Origin: Mangifera indica
Taxonomy: Eukaryota; Streptophyta; Magnoliopsida; Sapindales; Anacardiaceae
Length of the DNA stretch: 64,000 nucleotides
NCBI RefSeq assembly: GCF_011075055.1
Contig: NC_058147.1
Coordinates: 9,238,001 to 9,302,000, forward strand
Direction of reading: 5' to 3'
A program made the translations under genes and the position numbers. The notes under the pieces are model-generated. The model was given only the letters and a program-made list of their open reading frames with translations, ran no database searches and was not told the origin of the DNA. Shown here one piece after another: positions 33,770-44,800 of the stretch (position 1 is the first letter of the stretch; the number at the start of each line of letters is the position of its first letter).

Positions 33770-36450
33770 TATGCCTATTTTCAAAAAGCTGAAATTGAAA
33801 AACAAGTTCATGACATGTTAAAATTAGGGCTCATTAGATCGAGTACTAGTGCATTCTCATCTCTTGTTCTATTGGTTAAAAAGAAAGATGACACATGACG
33901 CTTTTGCACTGACTATAGAGCCCTTAACACTATGACCATTAAAGATCGATTTCTAATTCTTATGGTTGATGGCATGCTAGATGAATTTCATGGGGCAACC
34001 TTCTTTACTAAATTAGATTTAAGAGTTGGTTACCATCAGGTATGAGTACATCCAACTGGTATTCATAAAACTGCATTTTGTACTCATAATGGTCATTATG
34101 AATATTTAGTCATGCCTTTCGATTTATGTAACACCCCATCTACTTATCAATCCATTATGAATTCCTTCTTTCGCCTTTACCTTTGCAAGTTTGTGTTAGT
34201 TTTTTTTTAATGATATTTTGATTTATAACCTTAATTGGATCGTGCATCTTGAACATGTTCGTAAGGCTTTTGAAATATTACAACAACATAAATTTTTTGT
34301 CAAATTCAGCAAATGTGTATTTGGCCAACATGAATTGGAATATTTGGGTCATATTATTACTCCGCAAGGAGTAAAGATGGATCAAAAGAAAATTAAAGAT
34401 ATATTAAATTGGCCTAAGCCTAATAATATTTCTGAATTACGTGGATTCTTAGGCTTTACAGGTTACTACAAGAAGTTTGTTCGCAATTATGGAATCTTGG
34501 CTGGGCCACTCACCAACTTGTAAAAAAAGGGATAATTTAGTTGGAATGATGAAATAGAAACTGCCTTTGAAGATCTTAAGCAAACCATGACTATCACTCT
34601 AACATTTGCCATGCCTAACTTTAATGAACCTTTCATTATTGAATCTGATGCCTTTGGTGATGGGATTGGTGCAATTTTGACTCAACAAGGCAACCCAATA
34701 GCTTTCATGAGCCGCTCATTAAGACTGTCCAAAAGATCATGGTCAACATATGCTAGAGAGATGCTAGCGATTGTCCAAGCTATCCAGACTTAGATACCAT
34801 ACTTAATTGGTCGAAAATTCTTTATTCAAATAGACCAACGCAACCTCAAATATTTTTTGGAGCAATGCATAGTCACTCCGGAGCAACAAAAATAAGTGTC
34901 AAAGCTACTTGGATATGATTATGAAATAATCTACAAGCCTAGTAAAGAGAATTCAACCGTATATGCACTTTCATGTGTAATAGGCAACCCTTATATTAAT
35001 ACTATATTTGTCTCACAAGCTCAAATTTGGGATGAAATTAAAGAAACAGTTGTTAACCATCCATACATACAAAAAATTGGCAAGTTGGCAATTGAGAAGC
35101 CAAGAGCTCCATATACATGGTGAAACGGACTAGTATGCTATAAGAACCAAGTCGTGGTCCCTCCCAATTCCCATCTCATTAAGCTACTTTTGCAAGAATT
35201 CCATGACTCATAAATTGGTATACATTCATGCATTCTGAGAACTTACAAACAGCTAGCACAACAGTTTTATTGGCCATCGATGCATCGAGTAGTGCAAGAA
35301 TATGTCTCTTCTTGTGATGTATGCCAACGAGCTAATTAGAAACACTTTCACCAGCTGGCCTCTTGCAACCATTGCCAATTCCATGTCAAGTATGGATGAC
35401 AACATAATGGACTTCATTGAAAGCCTTCCACAATCCAATGACAAGAACACAATTCTTGTTGCAGTGGATCACCTCAGTAAGTCAGCTCATTTTCTTGCTT
35501 TAGCTCATCCATTCACTGTAAAAATAGTGACTAAAAAATTTGTAGATGTGGTAGTGAAATTACATAGAATGCCAAGAACTATCATTAGTAATTGGGACCC
35601 AATCTTTATTAGTTATTTTTGGCACGAATTTTTCAAGATGTCAAACACACATTTGAAAATGAGTTTTGCATACCATCCATAAATGGATGGTCAATTCGAA
35701 GTCATCAACAGATGCCTTGAACAATACCTTCCATGTTTTGCTCATCAACAACCCCAAAAATAGAGCTCCTTGCTTTCATGGGCTGAATTTTGGTACAACA
35801 CAACTTATCATGCGTCAATAGGGATGACACCTTTTCAAGCATTATATGGGTGGTTACCTCCAACAATTCCACACTATCAAATAGGCATGTCTCTAGTGCA
35901 CAAAATAGACCAGCAACTTGCCTCCAGGGATGAAATACTACGCTAACTCAAAGCCAATCTTAGTACAACTAATAATCATATGCAATAACTTGCCAATTCC
36001 AAAAGATGAGATATGGATTTCCAAGAGGGTGATTGAGTTTTCCTTAAACTTCATCCTTACCACCAACAAATAATCTTTACACGAGCATATCAAAAATTGG
36101 CAAGCCGCTTTTACGATCCCTACTAGGTTGAGAAAAAGATTGGCAAAGTGGCATATAAACTCAAGCTTCCAGGAGGATCTCGTATTCATCCCGTCTTTCA
36201 TGTTTCATTACTCAAAAAGAAAGTCGGCAACACCAATATATCCATTCTTGACTTACCACCTGTTGCTGAAGGTGAAATTATCATAGAACTCAAAAGCATC
36301 TTGAACACACAATGGATAAAAAAAGGATCACAATTTGTTGAAGAAAGTCTTGTGAAATGGAAACACCTTCCAATCGACGATGTTACTTAGGAATCTACTC
36401 AAGAGCTAAGAGACAAATTCATAAACTTGAACCTTGAGGACAAGGTTCCA
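33770..36450 (+). pseudogene. Gypsy pol (RT-RNase H-IN-chromo-like)
   Basis: Continuation of the gypsy polyprotein right of the hAT. Reverse transcriptase pieces: [19 protein letters not shown] and [11 protein letters not shown] at 33860-34050; the catalytic YxDD region near 34205-34225 is frameshifted. The RT thumb region at 34218-34523 has YLGHIITPQGVKMD and LRGFLGFTGYYKKF. RNase H at 34587-34890 has IIESDAFGDGIGAIL. The integrase zinc finger lies near 35200-35335 with CDVCQRAN; the core lies at 35440-35690 with AVDHLSKSAHF. The C-terminus, about 36330-36450, has ESLVKWKHLP and LEDKV, a chromodomain-like tail suggesting the chromovirus branch. Many stops make it non-functional. Confidence 0.9.
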
Positions 36451-36452
36451 CT

Positions 36453-36467
36453 AGAAGAGGAAGGTAA
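36453..36467 (+). other. Polypurine tract
   Basis: AGAAGAGGAAGGTAA lies directly before the 3' LTR, the usual place for the plus-strand primer. Confidence 0.75.
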
Positions 36468-36917
36468 TGTTAAGCCAAGAAGATCTCAACGTGTGCCCAT
36501 CAAGAACCTAAGGTTTATGATATAAGGTTACAATTGTGCATGTAACATGTATGGTGTACATGGGTCATGAAAAGAGAAGTGCAAGAGCCATGCAAGGAGC
36601 CGTTGAGGATTTGATGGAATAATTACATAATCTCAAGAAGACTTTTTTCACTATTAGTAAAGGAATGAGTCCAATTCTATTAGTTTGTTATTTAAAGAAG
36701 TGTCAACTATTTAGTTGTGTACCGTTGTTAGAGTCCTAATTTAAAGTAATTTTTGTAGTAAGTATAGGAAAAGTTAGTTATTTCTTATGTATTTAAACTC
36801 AAGAGTTATGCAATAATAAAACAAGTTCATTCTGCAACAAATTATTGTGGTCTGTTCTCATCATAAGTAGAATCCTGTTTACATAAAAATTACAGTAGCT
36901 TTGATTGAGACCTATTA
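36468..36917 (+). repeat. 3' LTR of the gypsy element
   Basis: 450 bp, TGTTAAGCC to GACCTATTA, followed by the 5-bp target duplication CAAAG. Confidence 0.92.
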
Positions 36918-36922
36918 CAAAG

Positions 36923-37459
36923 CTATGCAGCGCTATGTATGCCTAGGTTAGTGCCATTTTTTAGACGCCTTGTGTGTAATGCCTAGATTAGTGCTATTGC
37001 ATGTTTGATGTGTCTTGTATAGAGAGGCCATTTATTAATGAATTTAGCACTGCAGTTTGTACTTCCTCTTCTCTTGTTATCTACTTTAACTTTTATTAGT
37101 CCTTAAATAAAAACGTTTTTATGTATCATAGAGACAAAGATGATGTTAAGAAGATCGAAAAAGGAATCTATCATTATTCAACTCATTAGATGAGAGTTAG
37201 GGTTAGCTTTTCTCAAGAAAAATTAATTTTTATGAAGTGTTAAAAATATTCTTCAACAAAGAAAAAAGCTTTCTTTACAGCCAAAACGATGCAGTGATAA
37301 CAGTAAAGACGGTAATAGCATAATGATATGGTGACATACATGTATTTGTTTAATCACAAAATTTATGTTTGTTATATGTACTAATACAACATTTTGTTTG
37401 ATATATGACACCTACATATACACATTCATACTTAATACATATTGTCATATAAATAATAA
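36923..37459. other. Intergenic, no gene seen
   Basis: Moderately AT-rich DNA between the gypsy element and MULE copy 4. A short repeated phrase (GCCTAGRTTAGTGCYATT) occurs at about 36940 and 36980. The last nine bases (37451-37459) are the left target duplication of the MULE. Confidence 0.6.
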
Positions 37460-38226
37460 GGCCAAAAAAGCTATTTCTCACCAAAGGTTTGATACAAATT
37501 CAACTTTTCACTCGTTAATTATTAAAAATTCAAATACTCATATGTCTGTTAAATTTCAATATTATTATTACAAGTAAAATTATCATTTATTAAAATATTT
37601 AAAAAAACTAAAAATTTATCACATCTTTCCCCTCTAAAGTTTAAAAATCTAGCAAAATTTCCCTCACCTAAGATTTGAAAAAATCAACATTTTGCTATAG
37701 GAATTTGTCAACCACCACTGTTAGTGGTTGGAGACGGTGATGATAATATTTTCCCTCCCACCCAACTTTTCTCTCACTCTAGCTCCATTTCTGGTTTTCA
37801 TTGACCAAGAAAATCGATCGACGAAGATCTTTCTTCTTCTCCAGCTTTCATTTGTTAAGCTTAGTTGGGAACGAAATAGGATTGATAGAGAAGTCAAGAG
37901 AGAGAGAGAGAGAGAGAACACCGCCGTTCCTATTGTCTTTGGTTGTCAACAACGTGCTAAAAAAACTCGTCTCTAGTTTTGGTTGTAGGTAACATGTTGA
38001 GAAATTAAGTTTTTTAAACTTTGAGTAGAGAAAATTTGTTAGTTTTTTAAATTTAAAGGTGAAAATTTGATAAATTTTTAGTTTTTAAAATATTTTAATA
38101 AATAACAATTTTATCTTTAATAGTAATAGTAAAATTTAATAGATGAGGTGAATATTTAAATTTTTGATAGTTAATGGGTGAGAAAAGGTGTGCATCAAAC
38201 CTTGGGTGGGAAATAGTTATTTGGCC
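37460..38226. mobile_element. Non-autonomous MULE copy 4
   Basis: 767 bp. Ends GGCCAAAAAAGCTATTTCTC and, inverted, GGCCAAATAACTATTTCCCA. Flanks AAATAATAA (37451-37459) and AAATAACAA (38227-38235) match at 8 of 9. The interior (37700-37990) differs from the other copies and includes a GA run at about 37897-37917. Several 60-80 codon ORFs here on both strands are interior repeat sequence, not genes. The right end is 659 bp upstream of the hydrolase start codon. Confidence 0.85.
37897..37917. repeat. GA microsatellite in MULE copy 4
   Basis: About ten uninterrupted AG dinucleotides within the MULE interior. Confidence 0.9.
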
Positions 38227-38884
38227 AAATAACAATTTTGATTTTTTGCGTCATGATTACATATTTACATGTACTTGTTAATCAAAAAAATCCTGATTGC
38301 ATTGGTCATAATAATTTCTTGACTCCACCTTTGCACGTACTACAGATAAAAAAAGTTATCTGTTAATTACAATGGGCATACGTCATGATACTGCACAAAC
38401 ACATGTATATTTGTTTAATTATGAAATGTGTCTTAATCGTGAGTCATATAACATACTTAAATATGTGGTATATATATTATTATTTTCATAAAATTATATG
38501 TATATATTATATAAAATATTTATAAAAATAATGTATTATTATATAATAAAATTATATACATAAATAATATTTATAATTTTATATATAAATAATAAGATAT
38601 AATCATATAATTAAATATTATTTTATATTTAATTTTTAATTATATAATTACGTATTGCTGTTTATACGTATATCATTATTATCAACCTACCGCAATACAT
38701 TTTCGTCCAACAAAAAAGGTTCCGAGGTGGGAAACCAGGGACGCGTGTCACTCTCAAGAGTCTTCTTCTCCTATAACTCATCAACCACAACCAAACCTCT
38801 AACTACCAAAAGCCAGACAATTCAAAATTCCTGAAGAAAATAACGTCGTTTCACTCTACTGAAGCATTCTCTCATTCTGAAACA
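38227..38884 (+). promoter_or_regulatory. Upstream region of the hydrolase gene
   Basis: AT-rich sequence (with another degenerate AT palindrome at about 38460-38680) changes near 38700 to a more balanced leader. No canonical TATA box stands out. ACGCGTGTC at about 38751-38759 resembles an ABA-type coupling element, but one match has little weight. The leader directly before the ATG is pyrimidine-rich. Confidence 0.35.
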
Positions 38885-41800
38885 ATGCCTTTGTTCGATG
38901 AATCTTCTATTCATGCTTACAAGCTCCTCTTTAATGCTTTCTCTCAAATCCCTACCTCGCATTATCTCTTCTCTCTTCTAATTCTATCACTCGCTTTCCT
39001 TTACAACTTCTTGGAATTCCACTTCTTTCAAGATCTCTTCTCCGGATTTCGTGGGTCCTCCGTTGGCTTGACCTTCAATTCCTCTTGCTCCCTCTACTAC
39101 GACGTCGTTTCCAAGTGTAAAATTCTCCATGGAAGGTCTGATTTTATTTATTAATTATTTAATTTTATATACATATGATTCTACACTGTTAGGTGTGCCT
39201 ATATAAACATATTTATGTCAAATGCTTCAGAGTTTTCCAACAGAATGCTTAACATTTGTTACAACAATAACTCTCGCTAGTAGTAGTTTTACTTCTAATG
39301 TAGAAAGTCCGAACTGAATGGTCGGATAAAAATTTTAGCACGTAACAATAAACTATATGTTTATCGCAAAATCCTTCTAGGAATTTTGATATGTTAAATT
39401 GAATTGAATTTTTGAGGAGGCCAAAAGTGGTTTTTTTTTGGGAAATTATATTCTAGGAAAAATTTCCAGTCTTTGTTGATGAATGGTAAAGAAATTCTTA
39501 GGAGTTTGAATGTTGGCTTTTTTTTTTTTTGGAAGAAAACTTGTTTTTGGCCTTTTTCGAGCAAATGATTATGTTGATTTGTTTTCGAAGTAAAAAGAAA
39601 CTTAATATTAATAGTTATGCAGGTATCTGGCAACTTCCTGGCTTTCAAGTCCTCATATTCAGACTACTTTCTTGCATTTCTTTGGGAGGCCTCCAAGTTT
39701 CAATTACAGAAGGTGATCATCTTCAATTTGCTTTCATTTCATTAGACCATCTTTATTTATGTTTGGAATCTGGCATTGGTTGGGATGTGAATCGGGTGTG
39801 ACTATATAAGTGTGAGGGAAAGTCTCACCTCTATAGCTAGCTTTTGGGATGGGAAGGCCCAATGGTACTTTGTGGTGGTCCAACAAGTGGTATCAACTCA
39901 AGGTTAGAAAGAACAATCTTTTCCAAGGTGAGGTTTATGGTCTATACAGTTCTCAAACTTTGCCCATCCCCAAAGGCCCAGTCAAGGGGAGGTTTCACTT
40001 GCCTTAGCCCTAGAATTTGGGGTGTGTGAGATCCAATTGTACTTTTTGGTGGCTCAACATTTCGTACACTTGGTATTTAATTAGTATTTCACTGAATATG
40101 CTGCTATTGCAAGAATTTTTCTGAACAACAGAAACAATAAAGCTTGTGTGGAATTTGACTTGTTGCAGAAATAATTTGTATTTGACTTCAAGAGATTGTT
40201 TAATCGAGTTGAATATTTATCTTGTTGATTCCAATGCAATTTGAAATATGTATTTTTCTTTATCTACTTGCTAAACTGCACACGTCGCATGGTTTAAAGA
40301 ATCTATTCTGGGCTTGTTATTTTATGCATCATTATATCTCTTGTTCTGATTTTCTTTCCCACTTCATTTTCTCTCTTATTTTTTCTATTATTTTAGGGTG
40401 TGTGGTAGGAGGGGAGGAGGATAGTGGACTTTTAATTTTTTTTAGTGTTAGATTGTATCTACATTACAATAACATTTTGGATTTTGATTCCCGGTATTAA
40501 TCTAACAAATGTTTATGTATATATTTTTCCAGACAACTATTTCATTTACCTGATGGTGGAATGATTGCTTTGGATTGGCTATTAAGTTCTGATGGTAAAT
40601 GCATCATTTTATTCAGTTTTGACAGCTAATGAAATTATATCTGAAGGTGATATTATTGCTTTGAATTGGCTTAAGATATCTGATGGTAAATATACGACAT
40701 TGTCAACTACTCTGTGCAAAATGCTTATGCTATGAAAGATTCAACATTGTATCGTCATGACTTCCCTTTTTAACAGTAGCATTAACTGTTTTCTTGATGT
40801 TTTTGAAGCTCATATGGAGTTGTACTAGAAGAAATATTTCTACACTTTTAATTAATCAAAGCTACAAAGAACATGACCTAATCTTAACCATATAAAAGAG
40901 TTGCTTGTACTTTGTCAATTCTGTAGGTCTGTTTTTGGCTCTCTCATTTACGCAGTTTCTATGACAGTATTACACGGTTGGTCTTGAAACTGCACCTCGA
41001 TATTGGCAGTTATATTTTGTTCTTGGTCGGCTTTCTAATTAGTATAAGTGGCATTTTTTATTCATATTTTATCCTTTTGTTGATTTTTAAAGCAATTATT
41101 TTGGGGATAAAATTTCCGCTTTATTGTCAGTAAAGTTATTCCTATTACCAAATTTTCCTGTATATTGCCTAATATAAAGTTCATAGAATTCTGGGTTGGT
41201 TGTACCATTTTTCTTTTTCTACAACTTTTGGAAGAACTATAGACCATTTTCATCATTATTTTCTTTTCCATCTCCTTATTATAATTAACAAAGCTGGCAT
41301 GCAAATTTTTTTATCTGATAGCCATTTTTTAATTAAACTAATATTTATACCTAAAAGACCATAATATACAAATTTAGTATGTGTGTGCATGGGTGCTCTA
41401 TCATTAAATACAAGCACTTATTATAGAATTTCCCTACTATTTTGAGATAACAAGTTGCATAGAAGTACTAGGAAAGTTCTAAAAACATTTGTCTGGTTCT
41501 TAGTTTATGACATTGTTGGACTGATAATTTGCATATGATGTTAAACTAAATCTAGCACTACATATATGAATACTGAGGTGTGCATTCTTTTGCTTCCAAT
41601 CTTGTAAATCAGGTCTATATTTTGGAGAGACTGATTATTAGTTTGGTATTAACTGGTAACAAGTTTTAGTTTTTTCTGATTATGTATTCAACAGCTTCAG
41701 GAGGTGCTTTTCATGTGAACAATGCTATTTCTAAGGAGGATACAACCCCTATTGTTGTTGTGATTCCTGGCTTAACAAGCGATTCTGATTCTGCTGTAAG

Positions 41801-44800
41801 CTCAATAATACTTATTTTGTCTTATCTTCTGATCTCTTGGCACTTCTGTTTCAAATTTTATGTAATGAGTGTTCAATTTTATGAAGATACTGTTGTATAA
41901 TATAGTTGAAATTGAAGTTATTTGTGATCTTTCAGGCTGCCATTGTCATATTGTTTGTGTAACTGGACAATACTTTCTGGTTATTTACCTATATCCAATA
42001 ACCTAAATAATTAGGTTATGGCTTTGGCCTGCAGTAACTTATGAAGCTCATCTAGTTTAAAGCATTATTTGTTGTATTGAAGGAACGACACATATGTTAA
42101 CAATTTGGAACTTATGTTCTACTTATTATTGGTAGACCACAAATTATTACTCCATATAAGTTATAGTAACTGGTCACTTTTTATTGTATGAATTGCAGTA
42201 TATAAAGCATCTTGCCTTTACTACAGCAACACGTGGATGGAACGTTGTTGTCACCAACCACCGAGGATTGGGTGGTGTTTCAGTTACTGTGAGTTCTTTC
42301 TCGTTGGATTTTCCTTTGTGGAAACTGTTTATTTCGTAAATATAATATGAGGGACTGTCTATCCAAATGGAAAAAAATAAGCTTCATTAAAATAAAAATT
42401 TTATGGTTTGCGATTGTGTGTTATTAGAGCTAAGGTTCACATTTCCTGTAAGACAGGGAGAGTACAAGGGGCATATGATGGACATGGATTAGGAGAAAAT
42501 AGGGGATAAGGAAGAATAGTTTTGAGGAAGTGGGTTGCCATTATGATGAGAAAGTGGGCGGTAGTTATTTTGAGGAAGTGGGCTGCAGTTATGATGAGAA
42601 AGTAGGCAAAAGTTATGATACGTGGGCAGGAAAAGAGTAGGGGTTAAGGGTGGAGAAACATGGGGAAACATGGAAAACATTCAAAAGTAGTTATGCAATA
42701 GGCAGTTATAAATGAGTTGTAGGAGGACAAAGGAAATAAGGAAAATCAAAGAAGAATTTGTGTAGGGAGAGTTCGGGCCTTTCAAAAGCCAATAGGATTG
42801 TTTCCTGTTCTTTGTAATTCCTATTATCATTTAGTAGAAAGATTTCATTTCCATTCCATGTGTTTCAATTAGGTTGTTGAGCTTATAGTTTACAAATGCT
42901 TAACAATTTTGATATCAAAGAAACAACTTGGGTGTGGTTAAATTTAGAATGGAGGGAAGAGTTAATAGTGTGGAAAATGAAGTGGAGATGGTGAAGGCTA
43001 AAATATAGGTGATGGACAGATAGTTGAACCATTTGGAGGAAGGAATGTGTTAGGAACTCAACTTTTATTCAACAAAAACAGAGGATAAAAACATAAAATA
43101 CACAATAAAATAAAACTATTTAATTAATCAAAAGATTATAAGGATAAATCAAACAATTCAAGAAGTTCGAGGCCTCCCACTTCAAACAGTTCGAGAAGTC
43201 CAAAACCTTCAATTTTCCGACCATTTGAAATATGGGAGATCTCCTTGAATTAGCTAAAGTTGGCTGCCTAAATTACACAACTCTAAAATATTTCTTCTAT
43301 CCCATTTGAAACATAAAAACCTTATTTATAATGAAAACTACTATTGGAGTGAGGACAAGTGTCCAAATTCTAACATTTTCACCTCTAATTCATCTAATAC
43401 AAAAAATAAAAATACAAAATGCACAATAAAATAAAACCGTCTTATTAATCGAAAGGTTATAAGGATAAACTGAACAATTCGAAGAGTTTGAAATCTTTTA
43501 ATCCGGACAATTTGAAGAGTCTGGAACCTCGCATTTTTCGACCATTTAAGGCGTCAGATACTTTCTACAATCAACCAAGATTGGCTGCCCAAATAAGAAA
43601 CTCTAATATTTTTTCTTTCTTTCTTTTGAGATATAAAGACCTTATTTATAAAGAAAATTACTATTGGATTGAGGATGAATGTCGTAATTCTAACATTTCC
43701 TTCCCTTTCAAAACCACTTTGTCCTCAAGGTGTGAATTGGTTTAGCACTGGAGGATTGGGCACATATTGGGTAGCTAGTGGTGAACGTGTTGGTGACGAT
43801 GGAAGAATGGCTGACCAAAGTTTTCGTGAGTGAAATTAATGAGGAATTTCGAACGAAGATGCGCTTGTTTGGGGCACACTCATCAAAGTGTGACCTACAT
43901 CTATGACATCAACGTGAGTCGATGCTCTATTTTATGAACTAGCATGGTGAGATGGGGAACGAAAGATGTGGAAATGTCAGTGGAATTAGAGCTTGCAAAG
44001 TTTGAAATGGGAAATATTATAAGTGAGATTTGTGTTCAGTATTTCAATTGTGCCTCCCAAGAAAGCATCCTTCTTTTGGGGCAATTGCACATATTTGTCT
44101 ATTTTATTGGCTTTTATCTCACCACATTTGGATTTGATACAAGGAAAATTATTCAGTTCAATGACATAACAATTATAAGACAGGTAAAGTTAGTTGGGGT
44201 TTATCCTAAGGCAATAGGAATTTGTGTTTGGGAAAGAAAGTACTCAACACCATTTTTGTCCTAGGATGATACGTTCAAGTTTATTAATGATTTATGGTTG
44301 CAACATAGTAATGGTTTGCAATCAATATCTGGACAACGAGATTTTTTATTCGAGGCTAGCAACCTTGAGAATGAGCCCATTGTTGAAGCTAAGTTCTCGA
44401 TGAAAGTTATTCAAATGGTTGTTGAGAGTGCAAAAGTTGTCGGAGCTAGTGTTGGCCACGGAAGCAATGGTGATAAGATGTCAGTGTTTAAGGATCATGG
44501 GACGAATATAACCAAGTTACTGAGAGAGAATAAATTGGGTCCTATTGTTGGAAGACTATCATAAACACATGTTATTCGAATTTGGGGTTGTTGAACTAAG
44601 AAAAATCAATTTCCAACGGAAGAACTTGTTTGTGTGATGCAATGGGAAACTAAAGTGCAGAGGCATATCTAGGTAGGGCTGGATTCGAGCCGAGCCGAGC
44701 TCGGCTCGGTTTTTTGGCCGACTCTAGTTCGGCTCGAGCTCGACTCGAGTTGAACTCGGCTCGGCTCGAGTTCGGCTCGTTTTTGGCTCGGCTCGTTTAT

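Larger units (their letters stand above)
26771..36917 (+). mobile_element. Ty3/gypsy LTR retrotransposon split by a hAT
   Basis: Two LTRs (26771-27217, 36468-36917) with TG...TA ends are flanked by a perfect 5-bp duplication CAAAG (26766-26770, 36918-36922). Order is LTR, primer-binding site, gag, protease, reverse transcriptase, RNase H, integrase, chromo-like tail, purine tract, LTR. RT preceding integrase is the gypsy order. The two LTRs differ by about 30 of 450 positions by eye, so insertion is not recent. Without the 4.85-kb hAT and one TSD copy the element is about 5.3 kb. All ORFs carry stops; it is dead. Confidence 0.93.

Noticed and set aside
43944..44564. Two ORFs in intron 5 as an intron-nested gene
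   Set aside because: Flanked by retroelement end motifs, no recognised domain, separated by a stop; more likely retroelement interior.
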